DNA from: Parelaphostrongylus tenuis | Taxonomy: Eukaryota; Nematoda; Chromadorea; Rhabditida; Metastrongylidae | DNA length: 64,000 nt | Reading direction: 5' to 3' | NCBI GenBank assembly: GCA_019055375.1 | Contig: JAHQIW010007287.1 | Coordinates: forward strand, 62,001-126,000 | Shown here: one piece after another, positions 34,080 through 45,959 of the stretch | Numbering within the stretch: position 1 is the stretch's first letter | Layout of the letters: each line of letters starts with the position of its first letter | Translations under genes and position numbers: made by a program | Notes under the pieces: model-generated | Database searches by the model: none | What the model was told of the DNA's origin: nothing | What the model saw: only the letters and a program-made list of their open reading frames with translations

Positions 34080-35470
34080 ATGTTGATTAACCTTTTAGAT
34101 CCCGACTTCTCAATAATAAAAGCTATACGACGACGTTTGAGATTTTATTCATGCAGTATGCTCTCTGCCACTTTACTTTTATTCAATCAAAGTGTGATCA
34201 AGATGAATTGGTCTCACAAGCAGAGTCCTGCGCTTCCGCATAACAGCTATTTCAAATATTCTTGAGTCAAATGTGAACAAAGCATATTGTAACCGTGCAC
34301 AAGCTCCATAACTGCTTATAATTTTACTAGCATTCGCAGAACAGAAGTCAAAGGAAGCATGTGGTTTCCCCATTGACTAATTTTTCGTACTCTAAACTTT
34401 CCCACTCATTGTATTGGCGCTTTGGACACTCTGAAATTGCTTTAGCTAACACTTATAGTTGCAAAACACAGAATCCGTTCAGATAGCCCAAACTCGTACG
34501 TGTGTGTGTTTAGCATTTTTACTCTTTGTACTCCAGTAATTATCCGTAGGGTGATTAAGGTCGTTTTCTAGGTTCAGTTGTGATCTGAGGAATTGGTAGT
34601 CGCCTTTCAGTGACATACCCTATGTTTTTGGGTGTGGTTTTGCATGAAATTATAGGTAGCCTTGCTAGTGCGCTTCTAAGACTTTGCTGTTGCCTGTGCC
34701 TGTTACTGTTACAGGAGTTTTCTTTCATGTAACCAAGACACTGCAAATGCATCATGTTATCCACAATTGTCGTGATTAATCCTAACTCGCCAAACCAACT
34801 GCAGCGTCGCTCTGTTTCGAAGACATGCCATCCTTCCAAGATATGAGCTGCGAAGAATGAGCTCAGTGTTGAAAGTGTTCTCAGAAGACGTAGTTCTAGT
34901 GACAAGTACTGGCACATGTTCCCGCCACATACTGCAAAACAGAAAAGAGTGTAGCGCCAGATAAGCAAATGCATCAAAATGCTGAAACCATCTAGTGTTC
35001 TCTGACAAAGGCTCAAACACGGCCCACCCTCGCTGTCTTCCATCGAGTGGTATTACAAGGTGTTGCATTCATTTAGAGAAAGTCCAAGAATTATGCAAGT
35101 GGTGGCCTACCCAGTTGGCGATCTATTCATTTCAATCCATTTCCTACACCAGGCTTTCTTCATGAGCTGGTTTTGACACGATACATTGGAGGTCTCTACA
35201 ATTCCTGAAGGTAGTCTGTTGTAATCCATGCACCCAAGTGTCTCGTCCATCTTTTTTTTGATAGTGTCGCTTTCTCCAATTTCATCGAAATCAGTTCTGG
35301 AATGACCTCATTGGTACATTACACAACACGTTCAATGTTACTGATCAAGCTCTACTTACTTAGGTCTATCGCTATGCCCTTCATTGACAAATGGCTGTAC
35401 ATCAAGTTTCGCACAAATTAGGATTGGTGATGGTATGTGCTATAGTTGTAGTTGATTAAAGGGCTTTTAT
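34080..35470 (-). repeat. Block iota, copy 2
   Basis: Aligns with 25080-26480 (partly) and 41200-43225. Minus-strand frames at 34555-35043 (RRCSWFGELGLITTIVDN, YVTERRLPIPQITTEP) and 34179-34373 mirror those of copy 1. The block stops abruptly at about 35470, where a partial inverted Penelope-like copy begins. The other side of that insertion resumes in inverted orientation at 38980. Confidence 0.5.
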
Positions 35471-35484
35471 AAGATGTCCCCTTT

Positions 35485-35985
35485 ATTGCTTTAGCTTTAC
35501 AGCGGAGCCGATCTTGGAGGTCTTGCAAATTGCAGCGATTCTACATAGGGTTTCCTTAGAATGGGTTACGCTGGTGGGAATCTTGGGCTCATTTCCAAGA
35601 GCGAGCGCGCACTGTCGGGGAAAGTCATGCCTCCTAACACGGTGACGTTTTGCGGCATATTATTGATATAAGGTTGACTCTTAGATCTTTCATTAACGGT
35701 GCTGTAGTGTTTTGTTGAAGTTTGCCTATACTATTTATTCAGATTTTCAAATTTTCTGCGTAAGGTTACTTCAGCACTTGACGTAATAAATTCGCAAATC
35801 AAACTTGACCCACCCGTTATTCTTCTCCAAAGGCGGTCCTATAAATATGGAAAACAATAAAATTCTTTCAACTCACACTTTCTTAGTTGAGATTACATTA
35901 GATCTTGTTCAAGTCGAAGTGATTCTCGTGGAAGTCTTATTTCGATGCTCAATACTCGTTGGTCGTCTTTTGGTCGTCTGCACCA
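35485..35985 (-). mobile_element. Partial Penelope-like element, inverted, 5' coding region only
   Basis: The reverse complement aligns with 36258-36775. Matching landmarks include the 15 bases TTGAGATTACATTAG near 35889 (reverse complement near 36355) and the coding block VLGGMTFPDSARSLLEM opposite VLGGMSLPDSARSLLEM in the plus-strand copy. Only the first few hundred bases of the element are present. With the plus copy it forms a head-to-head pair separated by about 270 bases. Confidence 0.75.
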
Positions 35986-36239
35986 CATTGTTATATGCTT
36001 CGCTGATATTCAATAAATAATATCAGTTACACCTCGGAACGGCTAAACAGAAGAAAATACCCATTTATTTAAACTATGCTGAGGTTAATAAATAGTCGGT
36101 TCTGGGATCTATTGCAAACTGTTTTAGCCAAATATTCCCGACCAGTGAAAGAAACTCTGTCACTGAGACAAAAGATAGATTGTCTTAGCTAAACAAACAA
36201 TTACTTTCCTCCGTCGCTGCTCAAAACACCAAATGTTTC

Positions 36240-38691
36240 CAAATTTCAAGAAACGAAAACGATTTCACGAACCATGCGGACGACCAGAAGACGATCAACG
36301 GATGTTGAGCATCGAATTAAGACTCCTATGAGATTATTTCGACTTGAACAGATCTAATGTAATCTCAACTGAAAAAGTGTGAGGCGCAAGAATTTCATTG
36401 TGTTCAAAGTTCAGAGGATCGCTTCGAAGGAGGATCACTTGTGAGTCAATTATGATTTACGATCCTACTATGTCAAATACTAAAAAAATCTTGTGCAGAA
36501 AATTAGAAAAACTTTTGAACAAATCGCATAGGCGAACTTCAATAAAACATTACAACACCGTTAACGAAAGCCCTAAGAGTCTAACTAACATCAATAATGT
36601 GCCGGAAAAATCAAGGGTCATCGTGTTAGGAGGCATGAGTCTTCCCGATAGTGCGCGCTCGCTCTTGGAAATGGACTCAAATTTCTCACCAGCGCAACCC
36701 ATCTATAAGAAAACCCTGGGTAGTACCGCGTGCAATTTGCAAGACCTTCAACATCGGCTCCGCTAAAGCTAGACTAGAATCATCCACCAGGCACGAACAA
36801 CAACAAAATGTAGGGGCATTGCTAACACCGCCTTTTCCTCGAGCGTTCTTTAGGCAACAAGGCTCTAATAAAGTAGATATCAATTTTCGGACGGAACTCT
36901 TAGAATCCTTGATCAATATCGCGCGAAAAAGCTTAGCTCTAACCTAACATCAACGCAGAAAAACGGTATACGACAGATACGGGAGCTAATAAAGTCCAAA
37001 ACCATTACATTACCTGTTAGTGATAAGGGAGAAGAGTTTGTAGTATTTCCACATCACTTGGATGTTGAAATAACGAAAAAAGCACTTAGAAAACCACTCT
37101 ATCGTCTATCGTCTGATAAGGAATTTTCAAAAGCAATATGGAAAGTTGAATAGTGAATGGGTAAAAATAGCAAGTTCGGCCGGCTAAAACCTTCCGTTGT
37201 TTCTCAGCCTAAACTCGATCCACCATCATGCCTCTATTGTACTTACTTATTAAAACTCATGAGTTGGTGCAATGATGATGTTGCGTCTACTAATCCATCA
37301 TAATTCAAAGTTAAACCAGCCATCATCTGTGTAGACATGCCATCGGATAGATAATGTGGGTTTCAAACCTAATATTAGTCCAACTACTAAAGCACAATCC
37401 AGCCCATCTTACCAAAACCCAAATGTTCTTGAATCGACTACGTAACGCGTCTCCGAACAAGGCGTACCTTATGGAATCTTTCGACGTAACCGCTGTTTGT
37501 AGAGACGTGTCGAATTAGTCGCAATGCAAGCCATATGCGAGCTTCTAACAGAGCACGAAAAAGCTAAGCATATGTATGGCTTCTCCATTCGGTAGGTCAT
37601 GGCTCTCGTAAAAGAGTGCCTAAACTGCCCATTCTTTAGATGGTCTGAGAGTTACTTTGCGCGGATCAGAGGACTGGCAATGGGACAACGACTAGCTCCG
37701 ACCCTTCCTATCGCTTTTATGTCTAGAGCTCCCGTTAATCGATCGCCGGCCCTTACTCTACTGTAAGTATATAGATGATTGCTTTGTCGTCTGCTCAACG
37801 CAAGAGGAAATGGACAAATGCTTTGGATTGTTGAAAGTCAATCAGAGTAAATAAAGTTCACCCGTAAAACCTAAGGCAAACTAGCGTACATCTTTAAAGC
37901 TCAAGTTGAACTCATCGAAAACTCCTACAACATAAAATGGTACCGCAAACCAAGCAACAAAAGCATCCTGGTTCATTACCAATCTGCTCATCCGTCGCAC
38001 ACAAAATGTGCACTTGTAATTACAACTCTCGAACTGCTGCTAATGTGCACAGGAAAAGAACATGAGATAGAGTTTCTGAGTTTGGCGCGAAAAATAGCCA
38101 TCTTCAATGGCTACAACACGGTAGGAGCTCCTCAGGTTGGAGTTAGGAGAATTCGGCGCCCCTATACGGAATGTCTGACAAGGATAAAGTTCCATTCATC
38201 CTGTCTTTTATTTCCATCGAAGTAAGTGCAGCCATTAAACGCTGCTAAGAAAGAACAGGTTTAGATAAATCGGTAGCAGTAGTTGAAACACCATCAAAAA
38301 CGCTAAAGCGCCAATTAGCCCACAACCGACTGACAGCCTCTGCGAAATCAATGACTGCATGGGGATGAATATATTGGCGAAACGTGTAGACCACTCTGCA
38401 TCCGTGTAATAGAGCACCTAGCTGGGAAACGTAACTCCGACCCAAAAACCCCACTAGGCTCACATATGGAGCAAGAGCATAAAGAAGCAGATTTTGAAGT
38501 TAAATGCACGGTCTTTGCACAGGAATCAAAAACATCCGCGTATAAAACGTTGGAAGCCTTTTGGATACATAGCCCAAAATGAGCAGCAAAAAGGAGTGTC
38601 TCGTGATAACGCGTGATCCCGCACCATACCTCAGGTTAATCTTTTCGGCCTGAGCCAGGCACAGTCTCACTTAAGCACAGACTCCAAGTGA
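36240..38691 (+). mobile_element. Penelope-like retroelement, reverse transcriptase plus GIY-YIG, degenerate
   Basis: Read across frameshifts, the plus strand gives VIVLGGMSLPDSARSLLEM, ESFDVTAV (catalytic Asp), MQAICELLTEHEKAK, RIRGLAMGQRLAPTL, YIDDCFVVCSTQEEMDKCF (catalytic YxDD), WYRKPSNKNILVHYQSAHPS, AAIKRC, GDEYIGETCRPLCIRVIEH, KTPLGSHMEQEHKEADFEV and KTLEAFWIHSPKMSSKKECL. The order reverse transcriptase, then GIY-YIG nuclease, is diagnostic of Penelope-like elements. Stop codons and frameshifts throughout make it inactive. The reading frame appears to end at the TGA at 38689-38691. It sits between blocks iota copy 2 and inverted iota. Confidence 0.86.
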
Positions 38692-38699
38692 CAGGTCTT

Positions 38700-38980
38700 C
38701 AATGATTAATTGAGCGACCTAAAACATCTAAGCGGTGAGTGTTTCTGAAATGAGGTTTTTTCCTATGCTTCCCAGAAATTTATTTCTTACGTTTTCTGCT
38801 GGAGTTATAGAGGCCTTTGATTAAAATCTTATTTTGACTGCTACGGTCGTTAAGAATAAGCAAAGTCAGAAATAAAATATGTGATTCAAATTCACTTGAT
38901 ATAAGCTATCAGATAATCACTCATTCGTCAAATAACAGTAGAGACTACTCTTTTACCGAAGGCCTCAAGTGGTGCCGCCA
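38700..38980. other. Unassigned 3' flank of the Penelope-like element
   Basis: Includes probable 3' untranslated sequence of the element followed by a stretch that I cannot match elsewhere in the window. No gene recognised. Confidence 0.4.
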
Positions 38981-39925
38981 TAGTAGACAGTACCAAAATT
39001 TCTTATGAACGCACTCAACGACAACCACAGCACACGCGAGCATTCCTAAATTGTGCAAAACTCATGAACTGTCATTTATAAATGGTGACAGAACGATCGA
39101 CCTAAATAAGTGTCGGCTGATCAACGCCTTGAGCGTGTTGTGTGACATATTACCATGGAAGTTATTCTGAAGCTCATTTTTGAAACTGGACAAGGCAAAC
39201 TTGCAAAAAATGACGAGATACGTGAGTGCATGGACTACTTCCCATAACCTTCAATAATTGTAAAGGTTTCCAAGTGATATCATGTCAAAACCAAGTTATG
39301 AAGGAAGCCTGATGTAAGGTGAATGGATTGAACCGTGAATCACCAACTGGGCAGACCATCACTTACATAATTCTTGAACTTTCTCTGAGTGTGTATAACA
39401 ACTTAGAATACATTCGATAGAAGAGAGGGAGCAGCGTGAGCCGAGCTTGAGCCTTTGTCGCAGAGAACCACTGGCCAATTTCATTATCCTAACACATCTA
39501 CTTATTTGACGCTACGGTTCCAGTTTTGCAGTATGTGGCGGGAACATGAGCCAGTACTTAATCAAACTACGCCTTTTGAGAGCACTTTCAACTTGAGCCC
39601 AGGTTTCGCAGTTCACATCTTGGAATAATGCCCACCATCGAAACAGAGCAAAGTATGCATCGAAAACAAGTTTGATGGGGTGAAGGGAGGGGCGGAGGAT
39701 ATTTATAACGAGATGGGACGATGACTGCGCAGTGAAAAGAACAATAGAGTGGATATGGAAAAGTTAAGACGATGTCAGGGAAAGTCACCAAGAAGGTAAG
39801 CCGGCATGTTCATTGAACGTGCCAGATAGCTATATTCACACTCTAAATCAATTCTCAGACCTCTAGAAGGAGGTCACAATAAGATACGAGTGCAACCAGC
39901 TCTTTAAATGGCAACTGTAAGTGTA
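38980..39925 (+). repeat. Block iota, inverted partial copy
   Basis: The reverse complement aligns with 35060-35420 and 42830-43150 (left part) and with 26030-26470 (right part, including AAGAAGGTAAGCCGGCATGT opposite the 26160 region). At about 39925 it switches to block theta in direct orientation. The frames seen in the other iota copies are broken here. Confidence 0.6.
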
Positions 39926-41200
39926 TGTAGCATAGTAAAATCTGGATGATGGGACACGTCTTTACCAGGAAAAACAGGACAGTGTAAAGAAAGTTCCAAT
40001 ACGTATTCCTATTGAGTAAAATGCCCATGCGTCTCAGCAATCGGTATTTCCTAGTAAAACGAAGACAACCTTCAAAAATAAACATATTTTCAGCTCTTTT
40101 TGCGCTTTTTGACACGAATTCCGATGATTTTTGCACATCACTCATTACTGTTATTCACGCAGAGAGATAGAATAAAATTCATCAAATTCTAGATCGGAGA
40201 ATTCTCACAAACACTTTGCAGATAAGTGTAGCATTCTACACTAAAAACTTCGGCGTTCACAACTGAAGTGAGACTCCCACAGCAAAATGAAGGTCTTCTA
40301 AAACATTTCTAAAATTGCTAGAGGTACAGTTGTCAGTAAAGGGTTCTTCGAAATTTGAAATATAATCAAATGCAATATACGAGCGGATTCAAAGCTGAAG
40401 AACGGACGCTGCTGTTATTCAATGGCGAAAATGTCGGAAATGCATTGAATAAAACCGTTTCCTCTTGTAAGACGAGAACATTTGCTCTAAATAGTTGTTG
40501 AGAGCAGAATTTTCAGAATAAATTCTGCATCTATGATGCTTATTGAACATAATTAAATACCTATCAAGCAAAAAATCTTCAGACCAGACTCTTTAAAAGA
40601 TCATCCCAAATTATTTGCAGAAATGAGATAAATCACGGGAGATTTTGTAACAGTTATACAAGTACTTAATCACAGAGAAAGTACAAAAACAAATCTCCAC
40701 TGGCTTGCATATCGCACACAAACTGCAGGAAATTGACGATTTTTTGTCGCACATCAGAAAGAAGGGAAGGAAGCCAAACTCGCCATCTCGCCACGTGAAA
40801 AATCTGCATGTTTACAGGAATTTCTGTTCAAGTGGTCTTCATCACACAGTTCTCGTCAATAAATATACTCAAAAGGAGTTTTTCACCTCAGCAGCTAATT
40901 CTCCCACACTTCAAGACATCACCTCTGTCATAAAACGTGCTTTGAGAGATTGTCTTTAGGTTAAACGAGTTGGCACTCTCTTAAGCACTTGGAAAAGTGG
41001 AAGAGCCTTCACGCCAACTTCACGTATGGTATAAGTGCTCTATCCGTTGTTACTTCGTGAATGATCTGCCGCAGAAAATATATGAATTGTTCTTGATTGA
41101 GTCTACAATATTTTCTTAGATTCAAGGAGGCAAAAATAAGTTTTTATACATGCAAAGCGAGACATTCGGCCGATCCCTTTATGGCTTGTCTGTAAAATAC
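39925..41200 (+). repeat. Block theta, copy 3, with the cleanest unassigned open frame
   Basis: Aligns with 23160-24145 and 32700-34060. Plus-strand frame 40705-40959 (84 codons) contains LQEIDDFLSHIRKKGRKPN, HVKNLHVYRNFCSSGLHH, KYTQKEFFTSAANSPTLQ and ITSVIKRALRDCL. A later exon-like stretch at about 41035-41119 reads CYFVNDLPQKIYELFLIEST and IFS before a stop. The frames are open in the other copies where those regions survive, suggesting the 3' exons of a real gene. I cannot name the family. Confidence 0.5.
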
Positions 41201-43225
41201 TGAGAGCTATTGTTACTAATTTATTGAAATCATCATAATTGGAGTTTCTTGGAGTTCCACCAACATGTTGATAAACCTTTCAGATCCCGATATTTCAATG
41301 ACAAACGCTATACCACATTGTCTGAGATCTCCTTCATACGCTATGCTCTCTCTCTCTTCACTTTTACTTGTCCAATGTGTGATCAAGTTGGAATGGTCCA
41401 AGTAGACTTCCGCTTTTCCGCAGAACGGTTATTCTGAAGAGTCTGAAGCCAAATGTGAACAAAGCATATTGTAGCAGCGTACAAGCTCCATGAATGCTTA
41501 TAAATTTTACTAGCATTCACATAACAGAAGTCAGAAGAAGCACAAGCAGTGTAGGGGAGCTTCATGCTTTGTGGCGTCCTTATTAACTATTTATTGATAC
41601 TTTAAATTTTCTAAGCCATTGAATCAACGCTTTAAACACTTTGAAATTGCTTCAGCTCCTTCCTATAGTTGCAAAACACAGAATCCGTTCAGATAGCCCA
41701 AACTCGTTCGTGTGCGTGTTTAGCATTTTTACTCTTTGTACTCCAGTAATTATCTGTAGGGTGGTTCAGGTCGTTTTCTAGGTTCAGCTATGGTCTGAGG
41801 AATTGGTAGTCGTCCTTCAGTGACATAACCTATGTTTTTGGGTGTGGTTTTGCATGAAATTATAGATAACCTTGCTAGTGCGCTTGTAAGACTTTGCTGT
41901 TGCCTGTGCCTGTTTCTGTTACAGGAGTTTTCTTTCATGTAACTAAGATACTGCAAATGCAACTTCATGTTATCCATAATTGTCGTGATTTATCCTAACT
42001 CGCCAAAACAACTGCAGCGTCGCGCTGAAATCAGTGTTGACTTGCTAATTAGCGATAATCTTCGACGCGGTGAAGTGAATTCAGATCATCATTCTATTGT
42101 ACGGCACACAAAATAGGAAAATACTTCAGAAAGGGCTCAAGAGGCTTAAACATTGTTCTAAAGTGCTATAATTGCGGATATCCATGATGGTGTACGTATC
42201 GTACAATAGGATTTTTACTTTGACTGACCGAGTAATGGCAATGTACACTAACACTTCGGTAACACTGTTCAGGATTTGTCGTTTTCAGTATCTCCATTCA
42301 GATCGTTACCCTGCAGTTGCCATTTATATAGGTGGTCGTACTCACGCCCCATTTTGATCATTTTTAGAGGTCTATAAATTGATTTAGATTGTGATTATAG
42401 CTATCTGGCACGTTAAGTGGACATGCCGGCTCATCTACTTCGTGGCCTTCTCCGGAATCTTCATGACTTTTTCCAAATCCACTCCATTGTTCTTTTCATT
42501 GTCCACTCTCGACCCATCTCGCTATTAACACCCTTCCCTTGCTCCTCCTTCCCCCATCAAACTAGTTTTTGATTCATATTTTGCTCTGTTTCGAAGACAG
42601 GTCATCCTTCTACAATGTGAATTGCGAAACGTGAGCTGTGTTGAAAGTGTTTCCAAAAGACGTAGTTCTAGTGACAAGTACTGGCACATGTTCCCGCCAC
42701 ATACTGCAAACAGAAAGGAGTGTAGCGGCAAATAAGTGAATGCATCAAAATGATGAAACCGTCTAGTGTCCCTGACAAAGGCTCAAACACGGCCCGCCCT
42801 CCCCGCTGTCTTCCATCGAGTGGTATTACAAGGTGTTGTACTCGTTCAGAGAAAGTCCAAGAATTATGCAAGTGGTGGTCTACCAGTTGGTGATCTATCC
42901 AGTTCAAACCACTTTCTACACCAGCTTTCTTCATGAACGGGTTTTGACATGATATTTCTTGAAGGTATCTACAATTCCTGAGGTAGTTTATTGGAATCCA
43001 CGCTACCAAGTGTCTCGTCCATCTTTTTTTGTAAGTGCGGCCTTGTCCAGTTTCATCGAAATGAGCTTGAGAATAACCTCATTGGTATATTACACAACGC
43101 GTTCAGTGTGCCGATCAAGCTCTACTTAGGTTTATCGCTATGCCCTTCACTAACAAACGACTGTACACCAGGTTTCGCACTAATTAAGATTGCTGGTGGT
43201 ACGTGCTGTCGTTGACTAAACGGCT
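41200..43225 (-). repeat. Block iota, copy 3
   Basis: Aligns with 34080-35470 and, at 42000-42560, with 25740-26300, a piece that copy 2 lacks. Minus-strand stretch 41977-41750 carries YVTEGRLPIPQTIAEPRKRP. Copy 3 runs past 43200 without the Penelope-like insertion, so it marks the undisturbed sequence at that site. Confidence 0.5.
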
Positions 43226-44745
43226 TTTATAGGATATCCCTCTTGTTGATCCCAGCTAGGGTGAACAGCTGCCGACCGCTTTTCTCCAGCGAGCAGAGAG
43301 TGCTATAAAACTTTGAGGACATCTATAACCTTATTTTCCGCGATGCTTCAATCTCATACTTTCTCCACAGCGATAAAGGCTCTCCTAACACTGCCTTCAT
43401 TCAAATGGTGTTAGAAATCATTTGTTTCGTTAACGTTTCAGTAGGATACTGGCAGAAACATCTTAATTATAGAAGCGCTTTGATTTTTATTGATTAATAT
43501 CCAAAAAATATCTTAAAATGAAAGGAATTTTCCACGAAACAGCTGATTGTTTTCTGTTGTCCGGCAGAAATGTTTGAAAACGAATTGTTTCTCTGCATAA
43601 GGATTTTCCAATAAACTTCCAGTAGTCGTTCACCAGCTTCAAATTCGTAGAATTTTAAGATACACTTGTTAGGCCTTTTATAGCAGTGTAGTACTAAAAA
43701 TTATATTCATGTTCCACAAGCGTTGCTCGCTCTCGCGCATCATCGCTGTAATAATTCGCAGGATAGAGCCCTTTCCTGAGACCACTGATAATCCTTCGAT
43801 AGTGTGAATCTCACAAATTTCGATGATGTTTCATTTTTTAGAGATACTGTTTGTAACGCCGTAGCAAAGAAAATAGTTTTGTGGTTCACGCGCGTATTCC
43901 TCGGAAGACAAAGCTCTTTCTCTTTCAATTGTATCTTAGTCTGATAACAGAAAGAACTAACAGCTTTGAAGAAAATTTGCAAATCTTTCCGTAACCCTCC
44001 GTCGAACCCTTCATTTCGTGTGAGCCATAATATGATATGTTATCACTGAAAACGGATTTATTACATGTCGTTCAATCTTTTGAACTGATTACAGCTTTTC
44101 TTTTCATTTCACACGTAAATCGATTCCTCGCGTTAAGAAAAGTGTAGTCAGATTCAGCACAAAGAGGCGGAATAGGACAGGCATCGCCTTGATTTCATTT
44201 TTCAACAAGATATGGTCTTCTTTTAAATCGTACTATCCAGGACTTCCACGTTTTGTTGTGCTAACCCTTCTTACAAATAGAAGAGACAGACCGTAGAGAG
44301 TAGTCTCTGCAAAAGAGGCAAGCCGCAAAGGGTCTCAAAGGTGATCTCTATCTCCATTCCGAATTTTAATTAAAATTTTCACGTCTGCATTCATAATCAC
44401 ATATTCTTGAAAGCACCCGTAACAAATTTGCAAAACGAGATGTCCTTACGGAAGCTCATAGAGGTTTTTGTACTACGCATCGAGCACCGTGTTGTCAGAT
44501 ATCAACGTTGACTGATAATGGCTTTTTCCTAATCAGAAGTGCAAGTAGTAAGATATCTGAACAAGACGACAGATTTTTATGAGGAACAAGTATGATTTTG
44601 AATGGGTACAGGCCAAAGCCAATGTCATCAACGTCAAACAGGAGAATTTTTCCATCGAAGATGGCAAAGCTCCCATCGTGCTTTTAAGATGACATTTCTG
44701 TTTTTCTTAGCTTCATGATGTTCGATCACACCGTACGTCTCTATG
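43225..44745. other. Mostly unassigned sequence
   Basis: The segment near 43840-43930 resembles the dispersed zeta/R motif (GCCGTAGCAAAGAAAATAG and a run ending CAAAGCTCTTTCTC). A short open stretch near 44590-44690 (EWVQAKANVINVKQENFSIE) looks coding but has no partner copy and no family I know. Nothing else is supported. Confidence 0.35.
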
Positions 44746-44754
44746 ACATTGGCG

Positions 44755-45540
44755 CTACTTTCCTTTCCTGCATGATGTCTGCAAGTTTAGCGCTTTTGAA
44801 ATCCCGAGATAATTGTGCTAAGGCTTAGGAGTTACTCAAGGTTGTAACTACAGATGATCACCGGCCTTTATGCGTCAAGAGGAATTCCGCTCTCTAACTA
44901 GTCCAATCTAGAATGGCAACGAATTGTTACTCTGTGACAATGGGTGCTCTTTCTGATGAAGAGCAAAGAGCAGATCGAGCCCTGAATTACTCAATTTTTC
45001 TGTCAAAAATCTTGAAATGCACTTTGCGCTCTCTTATGCTTGCTTAGAATCTGTGTACGATGTTCACAATAAGAATTCATGCTGAAGTAAAAAGGTATTA
45101 TTAATTGAACATTCATTAGAGTTAATTTTTAGGACATTTATTTGGAAATTTGCATACAGGCAATGTAATTCACTTGTACAAGACAATGTACTGAGTGAAG
45201 ACTAGTGTCACACTTACAATACTATAGAGGAGCATATCGTTTCATAAATATTCATAAATTACCTGAAAGTAATAAATTCTCCTTGGCGCCAACTGGTGCT
45301 TCAGTAGTTGATATCAAAACCGTCACTAGATTAGCGCAATCAGTGGCCGAGGTTTGCTCAGCGCATTCAGTTGCTAGGGCTTGTTCGGCGTTCAGTACAG
45401 TTCGGCGGCTGCCAGCTCGGCGCGCATTTGCTCAACATACTAAAACAGATATTAGTGGCTCTGGTAGATGTGCCTTCCACGTTGATGTGTCATAGAATTC
45501 TGAACTAAGCAATGACGCGCTATTTTGATGTTTACAATAG
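44755..45540 (-). pseudogene. Block epsilon copy 3
   Basis: Aligns with 8490-9240. The minus strand has YVEQMRAELAAAE and then a small insertion that shifts the frame, so the exon is disrupted compared with copy 1. Confidence 0.55.
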
Positions 45541-45924
45541 GGTCTCATCAGCATGTGATTCGCTACTCTGATGCGTTTACCTCAGTTTTTTTCATCCAAG
45601 TTGAACCTATTGAGTACATATGCTTTTCGTTAACTGTATATTGAAGAAATATGTTGTCTGTTTATTGCATTGTATTGACATTTGATTTTGACTTATGGTA
45701 GTAAAAAAATTCGCTCGCCTCTTGAGGTTGAATGTTGTATCGTTGCCTCTTTTATACCATCGTGCTCTGCTCGTTTGCATTTAGCACCTAAATCTCGCTT
45801 TACATCAGGATCTTGAGACTTTTTGTTTGTACTTGACTAGCACAAAATTTTAACTCCAATTTTTTTCTGCTATTACACTGTGCTAGACTAGAGCAGACTG
45901 AATTTTTTAAAAAAGGTAGCTTCG
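45540..45924. other. No gene recognised
   Basis: AT-rich spacer between epsilon copy 3 and the AT microsatellite. Confidence 0.35.
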
Positions 45925-45947
45925 CATATATATATATATATATATAA
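45925..45947. repeat. (AT)n microsatellite
   Basis: Uninterrupted AT dinucleotides of about 11 units, at the left border of block beta copy 5. Confidence 0.9.
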
Positions 45948-45959
45948 ATTCAATTGTTT

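Noticed and set aside
34555..35043. 162-codon minus-strand open frame as a complete gene
   Set aside because: Compared with the other iota copies it contains frame-changing indels and merges separate frames. It is kept only as a coding trace.
36240..38691. Retrovirus-like or LTR element
   Set aside because: No integrase, protease or LTRs. The GIY-YIG block after the reverse transcriptase identifies a Penelope-like element.
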